Source of the DNA: Closterium sp. Naga37s-1
Taxonomy: Eukaryota; Streptophyta; Zygnematophyceae; Desmidiales; Closteriaceae
Reading direction: 5' to 3'
Length of the DNA: 64,000 nt
NCBI GenBank assembly: GCA_947471745.1
Contig: CANJKZ010001160.1
Coordinates: 1-64,000 of the forward strand
The translations under genes and the position numbers were made by a program. Every line of letters begins with the position of its first letter. Position 1 is the first letter of the stretch. Shown piece by piece: positions 21,666-33,117 of this stretch. Under the pieces are notes generated by a model, which had not been told where the DNA came from, did not search any database, and worked only from the letters and a program-made list of their open reading frames with translations.

Positions 21666-24600
21666 TGGTATCAGAGCAGGTTCCCTAGTGGGAACGCTTC
21701 CTAGGGCCCACCACTGAACATCGAAAACTTTTTTTTCTGACCGGAGCGCGAGTCGCCCCTGCCCGAGGCGCGCCCCGTGGGCCGCCCTCTCGTTGCGTCC
21801 CCTGCCCTTAGCGGCCCGTCGCGCCCTCCTAGAGGCCCCTCTCACGGCCCCTCGCGCCACCCCTAACGGCCCCGTCGCCACCCTTCGCGGCCCGTCGCCG
21901 CCCCTCGCGGCCCCGTCGCCACCCCTAGCGGCCCCGTCGCCACCCTTCGCGGCCCCGTCGCCGCCCCTAGCGGCCCCGTCGCCGCCCCTCGCGGCTCCGT
22001 TTCCGCCCCTCGCGGCCCCGTCGCCGCCCGTTACGGCCCCGTCGCCGCCCTTCGCGGCCCCGTCGCCGCCCCTAGCGGCTCCGTCGCCGCTCCTCGCGGC
22101 CCCGTCGCCGCCCCTCGCGGCCCCGTCGCCGCCCCTAGCGGCCCCGTCGCCGCCCTTCGAGGCCCCTCGCGGCCCCTTCTCGGCCCCGTCGCCGCCCTTC
22201 GTGGCCCCGTCGCTGCCCCTAGCGGCCCCGTCGCCGCCCTTCGAGGCCCCTCGCGGCCCCTTCGCGGCCCCGACGCCGCCCCTTCTTGGCCCCGACGCCG
22301 CCCCTTCTTGGCCCCGTCGCCGCCCTTCGCGGCCCCGTCGCCACCTCTAGCGGCCCCGTCGCCGCCCTTCGCGGCCCCGTCGCCGCCTCTATCGGCCCCG
22401 TCGCCGCCTCTCGCGGCCCCGTCGCCGCCCTTCGGGGCCCCGTCGCCGCCTCTCGCGGCCCCGTCGCCGCCCTTCACGGCCCCTTCAGCCGCCAAGCAGC
22501 CGAGCCGCCGAGCTACCGAGCCGCCGAGCCGCCGAGCCGCCGAGCCTCCCAGCAGTCGAGCCGCCCAGCAGCCGAGCCGCCGAGCCACCGAGCCGAGCCA
22601 CCGAGCCGCCGAGCCGCCGAGCCACCGAGCCGAGCCACCGAGCCGCCGAGCCGCCGTGGCCGCCGTCGAGCCGCCACTACCGAGCCGCTGCCGCCGAGCC
22701 GCCGTCGAGCGGCTACTGTTCCTACCGGCGCGCCCCGGCCCTACCCACCCGGACTGGTGAGAGCACTCCCTGCTAGACCACTGCTGTCATGGCTACCCCC
22801 AGTGTCCTTACCTTTGATGCTGAGGGTCGTGCTGTTGACTTTGAGGTCTGGGTCGATGACCTCCAGCTCTTCCTACAGTGCGATAGGGCAGACGGACTCT
22901 CCCTGTTCGATCTCACCTCTGGTGCCTCTCCTGCCCCGCCTGCTGATGCTGACAGCACTGTTCGCTCACAGTGGGCCACACGCGATGCTGCTGCCCGTCT
23001 TGCTGTGCGTCGACACTTACCGACCGCTGAGCGTGCGCACTTTAGTCAGTACAAGAGTGCTAAGACCTTGTACGACGCTGTAGTTGCACGCTACTCTTCC
23101 CCTGCCACTGCTGCTCTTAGCCGCCTCATGCTGCCGTACCTGTTCCCTGACCTTGCTGCCTTTCCTACAGTCGCTGACCTCATTACGCACCTTCGCACTA
23201 GTGACACTCGCTACCGCGCTGCGCTTCCTGCTGAGTTCTGTGCCAAGAACCCTCCCCCTATGTACATCACCCTCTACTACATAGTCACCCGGCTCCCTGA
23301 CTCCCTTCGCTTAGTCAGGGACCACTTCCTCTCAGTTTGCCCCACCACACTCCCCGTTGACCTCCTCGAGGAGCGCCTCCTGGCAGCAGAGAAGAGCATT
23401 GTCGCTGTAGGAGCCTCTCGTGGTGACCCCCGTACCCCCGTCTTTGAGGGGTGTTCCCCCTCCCCCCTCTTGCCCTCTGTTGCTTCTGCTGCTGCGGCCG
23501 ACCTCGTTGGCTTCGAGTCGGTCGGCGCTGCGTCTGCCCCTAGCGGGAGACGCCGCACCGGCAAGGGCAAGGGGGGCAAGGGCACTGGAGGGGCTGGCGG
23601 GGGCGGTGGAGGTGGCAGTGGAGGCAGTGGAGGGGGTGGGGGTGGTGGTGGGAGTGGTGGCGGGGGTGGAGGCGTCGGTGGCAGCAGTGGAGGCGGAGGA
23701 GGCGGCGGCGGTGGCGATGGGTGCGGAGGCGGCGGTGGTGGCGGAGGCGGCGGGGGCGGCGGTGGAGCTGGTCGCGGCTCTACGCAGAGGAGTGGCTCCG
23801 GTGGTGGTCCGCGCCAGCTGGCAGCAGCGCACTCGTGAGACCCCGTCCCCCCAGCAGCTTCGTGAGTGGTACGCTGCGCGTCAGCGAGGTGGGGGTACTG
23901 GTCCCTGTACCTACGTCCTCCGTACCGGCGACCGCGCTGGTGAGCAGTGCGGGGGCTCGCACTCCACCCAGCGCTGCTTCGGCCGCCTGACGGACGCTTG
24001 GCGTCACCAGTTCCCTGACTCCACTGAGATCCCTCGCTGGGGAGAGCTGTCTAGGGCGGGGGTTGCTATCTTTGATCTTGACTATGATGCTATTCTTGCT
24101 GCCATGTATGCTGTGTCTAATAGTGATGAGGGTGACTGTTACCTGTGTGTTCCGCCTGACCCGGGCATTGAGGCTGCTGCTCTAGGTGCTGGTGAGGCTG
24201 CTACTCTATGTGCTAGTGCGTCTGCTGCCCCAGGTGCTGGTGAGTCTGCTCTCTCAGGTACCACGTCGGCTCAGGCCTTACACACCTTCACCCTTGACTC
24301 GGGAGCTTCCCGCTCCTTCTTTCGAGACCGCACCACGCTTACGCCGCTTAGTCGGCCAGTGGCAGTCTCCCTGGCAGACCCCTCTGGGGGTCCTGTCCTT
24401 GCCCACTTCTCCACTGTCTTACCGTGTCCGGCGGCCCCTTCTGGCACCCTGTCGGGTCTTTACCTCCCCTCGTTCTCTACGAACTTGGTGAGTGGTGCTG
24501 ACCTGCAGGATGGAGGGGTTCACCAGTTCACTCCTGCGAGTCAGCGAGTGACCCACTGTACGTGTGCTCGGACGGGCCGACACTTGGCCACGTTTACCCG

Positions 24601-27600
24601 GCGACCGGGGTCGAGCCTGTACACACTGACTACTGAGTCTCCTCCGGTCGCTGAGTCTGGTCAGGTAGCCGCGTCGGGTCAGGTGTTTGCTGCGGCATCC
24701 AGGTCTGGTCCTGAGTCTGCCCCCTGCTCGTGTCGTCTCCTGAGTCTCACCAGACTCTCCTCTGGCACCACCGCCTTGGTCACCCCTCCCTGCCTCGTCT
24801 TCGAGGCATGGCCTCCCGTGTCCTTGTCTCTGGTCTTCCCCGGTCCCTCCCTCCCCAACCTCCGGGGCCTGCCCCCACCTGCGTTCCCTGCGTCGAGGGG
24901 CGGCAGCGCGCTGCTCCTCACTCCTCCGAGTTTCCTCCGACAGAGCCTCCGCTGCAGACGCTTCACATGGACGTGTGGGGCCCAGCCCGCGTCCGTGGAC
25001 AGGGTCACGAGCGTTACTTCCTGCTGGTGGTTGACGACTACTCGCGTTACACCGCAGTCTTCCCCTTGCGCAGCAAGGGTGAGGTCACTGAGGTGTTGAT
25101 CTCCTGGATCCGCGCAGCTCGTCTCCAGCTCAGAGAGAGTTTCGGCTCGGACTTTCCTGTTCTGCGTCTACACTCTGACAGAGGCGGAGAGTTCTCCTCT
25201 GACCTTCTGCAAGCCTTCTGTCGTGCACGAGGCATCCGCCAGACCTTCACGCTTCCGGACTCTCCGCAGCAAAATGGGATTGCTGAGCGCCGCATTGGCA
25301 TGGTCATGGACGTCGCTCGTACGTCCATGGTCCATGCGGCTGCCCCCCATTTTCTGTGGCCGTTTGCGGTTTGGTACGCGGCGCATCAGATCAACCTTCA
25401 GCCCCGGGTCTCCATGCCGGAGACCTCCCCTGCTTTGCTGTGGACGGGGAAGGTTGGCGATGCGTCTGCGTTCCGTGTCTGGGGATCTCGGGCGTTTGTC
25501 CGCGACTTGTCTGCGGACAAGCTGTCCCCTCGTGCTGTTCCCTGCGTCTTCCTTGGCTTCCCCCCTGACGCGCCGGGCTGGCAGTTCTTCCACCCCACCT
25601 CGCGCCGTGTTCTGTCCTCCCAGGACGTCACGTTTGACGAGTCGGTTCCCTACTACCGTCTCTTCCCCTACCGCACTGCGTCCCTCCCCCCCCCGCCGCT
25701 CTTCCTTACGCCAGGTCCCCCTCCGGTAGACCCCCTCCCCCCTCAGGGTCCTGCCCCCTCAGGTGTGTCTCAGGTAGACGCAGTCGACCCTGTCGAGGTA
25801 GCTGTTGACTCTGGTGCTGCTAGGGGTGCTGAGCCTGCGGGTGCTGGGTCTGGGGGTGCTGACTCTGGGGGTGCTGAGCCTGGGGGTGCTGACTCTGGGG
25901 GTGCTACGCCTGGGGGTTCTGCGTCTGGGGGTGCTGAGCCAAGGGGTGCTGCGTCTGGGGGTGCGGAGTCTGAGGGTACTGGGCCTGCTCGTGTGGCGTC
26001 TGGCGGTAAGAGGGCCTGAAGGTTCTTCGGGTGCTTCGTCCCGGCGGGAGCTACTCTCTCCACAGGAGCTGCGTGAGTGGTTTGCCCGGCGCTGGAGGCG
26101 AGCTGCTGGAGCTGGAGGTGCTGCGGGTGCTGGAGGTTCTGCTGCTGCTGAGGGTGCTGGTGCCGCGGGTCCCGGAGGTGCTCGTACTGGGAGTACTGGA
26201 GCTGCTGGGCCTGCGGGTGCTTCTCGTACTGGAGCTGGTGGTGCTGCGGGCGTCGGTGCTACTGAGGGTGCTGGAGCTGGACCCGCTGCGTCTTCTGGTG
26301 GTCCGGCTAAATCTGGAGCTGCTGGGGGTGTTGGCACTGGAGGTGCTGCTGGTGCTGGTGCTTCTGAGGGTGCTGGTGTTGGTGCTGCTGGCGCTGCTGG
26401 AGCTGGGGGTGCTACTGGAGCTGGTGCTGCCGTTCGTGGTGCTGGCGCTGTTCCTGCTGGTTCTGGGGGTGCTGCACGGCCGCGGCCGTACTTTGTTCCG
26501 CTCCTTGAGCAGGTTCTTGGTCTTCCGCCCTCTACTAGTCCTGCTCCTCTCTTAGAGTGTCCGCCGCCTGTCCAGTCTGAGTCACAGTTACAGCCAGCCT
26601 CCCCACTGCCTGCTCCTTCTCCCTACACTGGTCCTACTGGAGGTCTTGCTGAGCGTCGTGAGCCTGCGTCTCGTCCTGCGTCGCCTGTCCGTGCTGCTCG
26701 CACTAGTGGTCGTGGTTCGCGTCCGCGTCCTCCCCCTGTCCCCGGCACGCACCGGATGTCTCTGCGTCCTTCCACTGCTCCGCTGCGTGCCCCTTTGCCT
26801 TCTCCTCCTGAGTCCTCTCTTCCTGCTCTTGCTGACCCAAAGTCGGACTCCCTTCGTGCTGCCAGTCCTACTGTCACGCGTCTCCTTGCTACTGTCGTCA
26901 CTGACCCTTCCTTCGAGTCCACTGCTGCGTCTGCCTTAGTTGCTGAGCTTGTCGACTTTGCTGCTCGCTGTCGTCTAGACTACGCTGCTAGTCTTGTCCC
27001 TGAGTCTGAGTCTGTCTGTCCTCCGTCCGTCGGGGGTGAGTGTGCCCTTGGCACGGACGTCCTTGAGGACAGGCAGGAGGAGTTCCAGTGCTTTGCTGCT
27101 GCTTCACCTCATCTCGTGTCCATGCTGCTGGCCCCTGAGGGAGACCCGGATGCACCAGACATCCCGACTCCGCGCTCTTACGCGGAGGCGATAGAGGGTC
27201 CCTACTCCTCTCAGTGGCAGCCAGCCATGGATGCAGAGATGGCTTCCTCGAAGTCCACAGGCACCTACGTCGACGAGGTTCCCCCTCCCGGGGCGAACAT
27301 CGTCAATGGCATGTGGATTTTCAGGGTGAAGCGGCCGCCGGGTTCTCCGCCTGACTTCAAGGCGCGCTACGTGGCTCGTGGCTTCAGTCAGCGGCAGGGA
27401 GTTCACTACTTTCAGACCTTCTCTCCCACCCCGAAGATGACCACTCTTCGGGTACTGCTGCACATAGCCGCTCACCGTGACTACGAGCTTCACTCTCTTG
27501 ACTTCAGCACTGCTTTCTTGCAGGGCAGCCTGCACGAGGAGATCTGGCTGCGCCGCCCACCTGGCTTCACTGGGTCTTTTCCTCCTGGTACCCAGTGGAG

Positions 27601-28937
27601 CCTCCGGCGGCCAGTCTACGGTCTCCGCCAGGCACCTCGTGAGTGGCACGACACACTGAAGACTACACTTGCGGCTCTTGGGTTTGCTCCTTCTACTGCC
27701 GACCCGTCGCTGTTTCTGTGCACCGACACTTCTTTGCCGCCGTTCTACATCCTCGTGTACGTCGACGACTTGGTCTTTGCCACAGCTGACACTGCTGGAC
27801 TCGCCCACGTGAAGTCCGAGCTGCAGAAGAGACACACGTGCACAGACCTGGGTGAACTGCGCAGCTACCTTGGCTTGCAGATCACCCGGGACAGAGCACA
27901 GCGCACCATTACCCTGACTCAGTCACACATGGTGCAGCAGGTCCTTCAGCGCTTCGGCTTCACGTACTCCTCGCCTCAGGCCACTCCTCTGTCTACTCGC
28001 CACTCGCTCTCAGCTCTGCCTTCGGATGAGTCCGTAGAGTCGAGTGGCTCGTACCCAGAGCTTGTTGGCTGCCTCATGTACCTGATGACCTGCACTCGAC
28101 CTGACCTTGCATACCCTCTTAGCATTCTGGCATGTATGTTGCTCCTGGGAGACACAGACCAGAGCACATGGCTGCAGCGAAGAGGGTGTTGCGCTACTTG
28201 TGCAGTACGTCGGGCATGGGGCTTGTGCTTGGAGGGCGGAGTCCAGTGGTCCTCACTGGTCACGCAGACGCTTCTTGGGCTGACGATCAGGCTACGCAGC
28301 GGTCGTCACATGGTTACACCTTCAGCCTTGGTTCCGGTTCTGTTTCGTGGCGGTCTACCCGCTCGTCTTCTGTTCTCGGCTCCAGTTGTGAGGCTGAGAT
28401 CTACGCAGGGGCCATGGCTGCACAGGAGCTACGCTGGCTCACCTACCTGCTGACTGACCTAGGAGAGCCGCCTCGTTCTCCTCCAGTTCTGTACGTAGAC
28501 AACAAGGCTATGCTGGCCTTGTGTCGGGAGCACAGACTGGAGCACAGAATGAAGCACGTCGCTCTTCGCTACTTCCTTGCTCGTGAGCTGCAGCAGCGAG
28601 GTCAGCTGCGCCTTGCTTACGTGGCCTCTGAGGCCAACACTGCTGATATCTTCACCAAGGCACTTGCGCCTTGTGACCATCAGCGCTTCTGTACTCTGTT
28701 AGGTCTTGTACCTACCTTGCCTCACTTGCTCACTTCTTGACCTTACTTGTGCTGTGATCTTTCTATACCTGCACTTGCTTGTTTACCTTTATGTATGATC
28801 TTGCATGTGAACTGGCCTTGTGGCCTTGAACTTGTGCTCGGAATGTGTGGTGACGTTGTGATCCACCCTGAGCTTGCTTTGCTTTGCTTGACTGGTCTTC
28901 TGACCTCTTGTTCTCCCCCACTTTGCCTATGGGGGTG

Positions 28938-29062
28938 TGTCAAACTTATATGCTATGGTCTATCTAGGCTGTAGTGGGGTAGACACTATAGGGTACAACA
29001 TTTCTAGGTTTCCTACTTGTACCCACCTGCTTGCTAGTTCATTCATTCCTCATTTCTTCACA
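28938..29062 (+). repeat. Right LTR of inner element
   Basis: 125 bp, identical to the left copy and followed by duplicated CGACC. Confidence 0.93.
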
Positions 29063-29578
29063 CGACCGGGGGGCTACGGGGGCCGCGGGATACCCGGTCG
29101 ACCAGGATACTCGGGCGACGTGGGCGAAGGTCGCCGGGGTGGTTTCTGCGAGGACGACCTCGGGGGTGGTATCGCGAGGTCGACGTGGCTGGTAGGCGCC
29201 GTCACCAGTGGAGTGTCTGCGCTGGGCAAGTGACGGGGCATTGAGCGCCAACCAGGTGGATGCACCTGCGAAGCAGGTGCACTGTTGTCCCGCGGATGCA
29301 ACGCTGTGCAGCCGACTTACTACAACGTTGGCACACCGCGGACTGGCAACGTTGGCAAGCCGCGACTCTGCTCTGCTGGAGCGCGGTTGACCAAGTAGTG
29401 CTGGCACACGGTCGGCGCTGGCAGTCGACCAGCAACCTTGCTAGGTCTGATGTAGTCTGTGTTGCCAATGTTGATTCAATCGCACTTGGAAACGACTAAG
29501 GAACGAACGAACGCTACGATCACTCTTGCCCCGTGCCTAGCCCGTAGTCTAGCTCTCGTTGCACTAGTTATCTCCGCA
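29063..29578 (+). repeat. Right LTR of middle element, second half
   Basis: Resumes the LTR after the inner element (29063-29067 is the duplicated CGACC) and ends CTCCGCA before target duplication TCGTC. Confidence 0.9.
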
Positions 29579-29827
29579 TCGTCTTGGCCGCGGAGCCAGT
29601 GACTCCAGTAGTCCGGATACCCTTGCTTGTGTACGGTAGCCCGTGCGCGCCGTTCCTGTTGGCCGTGTGTCCGCGGCTTCACACGTCGCCTCCTATCTCC
29701 ATTCCTCTCCAAGTCCCTCCTCCTCGTCACTTGCCCTCTGCGACTGCCTCTAGTTTTGCTTGTGCTTGTGAACTTTTTATGCGACTGCTTGCTGTGCTGA
29801 TCATACCCCACTTTGCCTATGGGGGTG

Positions 29828-29968
29828 TGTAAGAATGTGTTATTTGTCTAGTCTGCAGTGGGGTACTTTATAGTGAGTGCAGCCCAACTAGGGTTTGCTA
29901 TATGTATCCCATTGCTTGCTAGTGAAAACCCTCTTCTGCTGTTCTCATTCCTGCTTGCTTTCTTGACA
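29828..29968 (+). repeat. Right LTR of outer element
   Basis: 141 bp, followed by ACTTA, matching the duplication before the left LTR. Confidence 0.9.
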
Positions 29969-29973
29969 ACTTA

Positions 29974-31448
29974 ATGTAGTTCTATGCATCATTGCTGGTG
30001 CACCTTCTTGATTTCATTTTCTATATCTTGTACATGGCTCAGCAATCGATCCATTCTTACACTCCAATCTCACTAATTTTCCCAAACCACTAGGTCTTAA
30101 GCTACTTAGCCATTGTTTACAATACGCACAAATTAAGGGAGTAGCTGTGTTAATCGTTGATAATTGCCCGAATTCGTCATCATATAACGAATAAAAAGCA
30201 TACCCATAATGATTTATAAGTAAAGAGATGCACAATATGTTCAACATTTAGGCCAGATAGTGCTTCGTCATAAATATTTTTTATTATGTTTAGCCATATA
30301 TTTCAGGCAGTCAGACTGTTTGTGCTGAATGTTATGGATCGTGGTTTACGCAAATATTAAAGATAAGCATAATAAAGCTGACATATGTGATCTTCTCCTA
30401 GAATTCCCTACACTTATAGCGGCCACTTTTGATATTCCCACGGTCCAGATCTCTGGCCAGACCCATAATTGCTTTCACCTCTATCTGTCGGGGTGTGCCG
30501 TGATGCATGAGGATGAGTGGCTACAGCCACTAATGACCAACTCAACCCTGGAGAACAGATTCGCAACAGAAAATGGATTCACATCAACAACTCCTTTCTG
30601 GTTCATTCTGTTCATCGCAAAAAACTTGAATCAATGTTGCACTAGCTGCCATGGCACCTCCTTGTCGACTTCTGTGACTCTGTGTCGATGTGGCTAGAAG
30701 GGCGCAAAACCAGAACTTGTGGAACTGAAATTTCTAGGTTGCTTGCATTCGGGGGCTACTGTAGTGAATAAGTAAGTCTGAAAAAAAAAAATCGGTAATC
30801 AAAGTAGCGCTCTTCTTTTACCTTTGTCTTGTTTTCGAAGGGTCAGCCCTTAGACGCTGTTCGGCTGAAAGCTGCTTTGCTGGGCCTCGAATTAGGGGGT
30901 GGCTCGATGTGTTGTTTTGTGCTATCTGTTCAGCTGCAACTGCCACCACAGGTTAGCAACACCGTTTGGCGCTTGGGGTCTGCGGTGCCCAGCTGGGGGT
31001 GCGTCCTCCTCTCCAGTTTACCGCGTTGTTCGTGTGTGTGTTGTCGTGTCGTCTTTGACAAGACCACTTTCTCTTTCACCCCCCTTTCCCGCCTCCCACC
31101 CAGCCTCCAGCCCCCTCTTTCTAACCGCTTGGCACCCATCTTGAGTTGGTTCCACGCACTCGGAAACCCCCCTACCCCCCCTTCCCCCCCCCCCCCGTAC
31201 TTCCCCCCACCTGTAACCCTCCCCAGGTCGAAGGTGCATTCTGCCCATTTCTGGAAAGCGCCGCGGCTCGAGTCATGACCGTATTCCTTGGTTCCTCTGA
31301 TTTATGGCTTGGTCCGGTCGGTTTACCCAAAATCGGCTCCCTTTTTTCCGGGAATGTCACGGCCTCGCTCGATTGAATTTTTGACCGACGAAGCGAGCTG
31401 GATGCAAAGAGTTGGCTGAGCTTTTGCCAGCTATGTTGAGATCCAAAT
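29974..31448. other. Gene-poor AT-rich spacer
   Basis: AT-rich, with only short open frames (for example 30329-30697) that have no recognisable domain or codon signal. Followed by C/T-rich sequence near 31.0-31.2 kb. I see no RNA gene. Confidence 0.5.
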
Positions 31449-31979
31449 AGGACGTGGGCCCAATCGACTTTGTTCGGTTCGGATCGAGGCGGGTTGGATT
31501 GGTTCGAATTGCTTGTGATCGCTTTTCCCGCGCCGCTCGATCAAAGCTGATTTTCCTCGGAAACTCGATGAGCTTGCATGACAAGTGTGACGCATTTACC
31601 TGGTATTTTCTTTCCAGCCTTTGCGAGACTGGCGAACACAATGTAACGTGGTAACGTCGTGAACATCGCACCGCAGACAATGTCGGTCTAAAAACTTTGC
31701 AGAATTTTCTCGCCAGTCCGTAGGTATGAGCGAAATATTTTCGAGACCTCTAGTCGACTGTGTATTTTTTCGCGAACATCGTCCAGGCCCCCGATCACAT
31801 GCAATCAAGTGATCGAGACTGATTGTGTCTAATCGTGATTGATCGGGCTGTTTCAGGCGGTTGATCGAGTTCGAGCGATCAGCTGATTGCCCCTGATTGC
31901 CTGAAATTGGACTCCCGCCTTCCTGAAGTCATTGATCGCCTTTGATCGAGCCGATCAAAGTCGATCGGGCCCACGTCCT
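31449..31979. mobile_element. Inverted-repeat element, probable MITE
   Basis: Terminal inverted repeats of 24 bp at 31449-31472 and 31956-31979 (AGGACGTGGGCCC, then one mismatch, then ATCGACTTTG), 531 bp apart end to end. The right third is packed with GATC/GATCG motifs. It has no coding capacity. No convincing target duplication was found, so the family is unassigned. Confidence 0.6.
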
Positions 31980-33117
31980 TAGAAGGGGCTGCGACCAGCC
32001 AGAGAACAGCAAAAGGCAAAATTTACAGTCCATATATTATTTCTGTCCTTGCTTCGTTATATACAATGTGTAGCTGTCCTTGCTTCCCGGCCGGATTTTA
32101 TGGTTGTGTGATACTCGGTGGGCATAGCACGGAACCGGTTTCACATCAAACCACCACCATCACCAGCAGCACAAAGGAACACATACACTAGTATCGGATC
32201 TAAAATATCCACACTTCGTGTGAATTGCGAACATCGACATGCCAGCGTGCTAAAAGTCATTTGAACTAGAAAGACATGCACAAAGTCTGTATTTGCAGGA
32301 CTCTCAAAATCCTAAACTGTAAAACGTCGTACTTGAAAACATTTTTATCAGACTGGACCATACAACTGGCCCACAGTTGTTGAAGCCGCCTTTCCGCACA
32401 ACTGTACTCCCCCACTTCTCCCCTCTTGCCCTAATCCCCCCTCGCACCCCTTCATTCCAAATGTGCGACGCGCCTAGACCATGAAATGTGTGAATGCCAT
32501 CCAAGCCTCACGATGGGTTTGGGGGTGGGATGCGAGCGTGCGAGCGAGCGATCATTCCCATCAGTGACTGGCTTCGAGGGGGGTTTCAGTCAGCCCGCCC
32601 GCCAAGACCCGTCGTCGTGTAGTCGGGTCGTCGCCCAATCCGATCTGGTCTATGCGCGCGCTGGCACCCTCGTGTTGCGCCTCTTACTCCGCAGCAGTGC
32701 AGCACACCACCACAGCGGAGTCTGCACAGAACTTCACAGCACATCAACAGCGCATCCGCAGGCCTACACTATCCTGCTGCTTCCCTCCGATCGCACCCCC
32801 AACGCGGTGGTGCTGGCTGGCACACCCCTCTGTTCAGTCCGTTGCGAAAGTTGAGAATGTTGTGATGAGAATGCAGGGAATGCAGCGGGAAGGAATCACA
32901 CCAAAGCAACTAGCTCGCACAATTGCTGCGTGCTCGAGGTCCAACTTGGTTATTTCTATTTGTAGGCCTGACTCCCTTCCCATTGTAACCACCATATCAG
33001 CGAGACTCCCGGAGTAGAAACTTCTACTGTGTACTGTGGGAAAAACAACTCAACTTGATTTGAAACATCAAACGTCGACCACAATATTCGAGAGAGTCTC
33101 GCGATCCGTGTGATACG
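31980..33117. other. Spacer and 5' flank of WRKY gene
   Basis: No supported gene. The open frames at 32486-33017 lack recognisable features. The last few hundred bases should include the WRKY promoter and 5' UTR; an in-frame stop at 33061 fixes the downstream start. Confidence 0.45.

Larger units (their letters stand above)
21541..29062 (+). mobile_element. Inner Copia retrotransposon with identical 125-bp LTRs
   Basis: LTRs 21541-21665 and 28938-29062 are identical over 125 bp. Target duplication is CGACC (21536-21540 and 29063-29067). Canonical primer site TGGTATCAGAGC at 21666. The 3' end before the right LTR reads CCCCACTTTGCCTATGGGGG. Parts: GC-rich leader with tandem CCGTCGCCGCCCCTAGCGGC-type repeats (21.85-22.5 kb); gag about 22.8-23.9 kb with a Gly-rich tail and a Cys/His cluster (CGGSHSTQRC) just beyond; protease LDSGASRSFF near 24.3 kb; integrase 24.7-25.7 kb (HHRLGHPS; DSPQQNGIAERR); Gly/Ala-rich spacer; reverse transcriptase 27.2-28.0 kb (YVDDLVFA); RNase H 28.2-28.7 kb (ADASWADD; VDNKA). 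About four reading-frame breaks. Identical LTRs argue for a very recent insertion. Confidence 0.93.
14947..29578 (+). mobile_element. Middle Copia retrotransposon with LTRs of about 1 kb, inserted in the outer element
   Basis: Left LTR 14947-15897. The right LTR is split at 21029-21540 and 29068-29578 by the inner element. Target duplications are TCGTC (14942-14946 and 29579-29583). LTRs are about 97% identical in the unique part, with a length difference in the GC-rich repeats and one indel of about 75 bp. Parts: gag about 16.0-16.9 kb, with a CCHC knuckle CWLCGDPDHLSFEC near 16.91 kb; protease LLDSGCSHHLM near 17.25 kb; integrase about 17.6-18.4 kb; reverse transcriptase about 19.3-20.0 kb (YVDDLLAAS); RNase H about 20.4-20.8 kb. 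Order gag-PR-INT-RT-RH identifies Copia. The coding part is broken in about four places, so it is probably defective. Intermediate age. Confidence 0.92.
14072..29968 (+). mobile_element. Outer Copia-type element, short and non-autonomous (TRIM-like), split by nested insertions
   Basis: 141-bp LTRs at 14072-14212 and 29828-29968 (TGT...ACA ends, about 94% identical by eye, 8 differences), with perfect 5-bp target duplications ACTTA (14067-14071 and 29969-29973). The primer site follows the left LTR (TGCTATTAGAGC, initiator-Met type). The polypurine-like end CCCCACTTTGCCTATGGGGG precedes the right LTR. Removing the nested elements leaves about 1,260 bp with no gag or pol, so it looks like a small non-autonomous element. 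Its PBS and 3' end match those of the inner family, which may have mobilised it. It is the oldest of the three layers. Confidence 0.88.

Noticed and set aside
30329-30697. 122-codon open frame in the AT-rich spacer
   Set aside because: No recognisable domain, no splice context, and composition unlike the host genes nearby.
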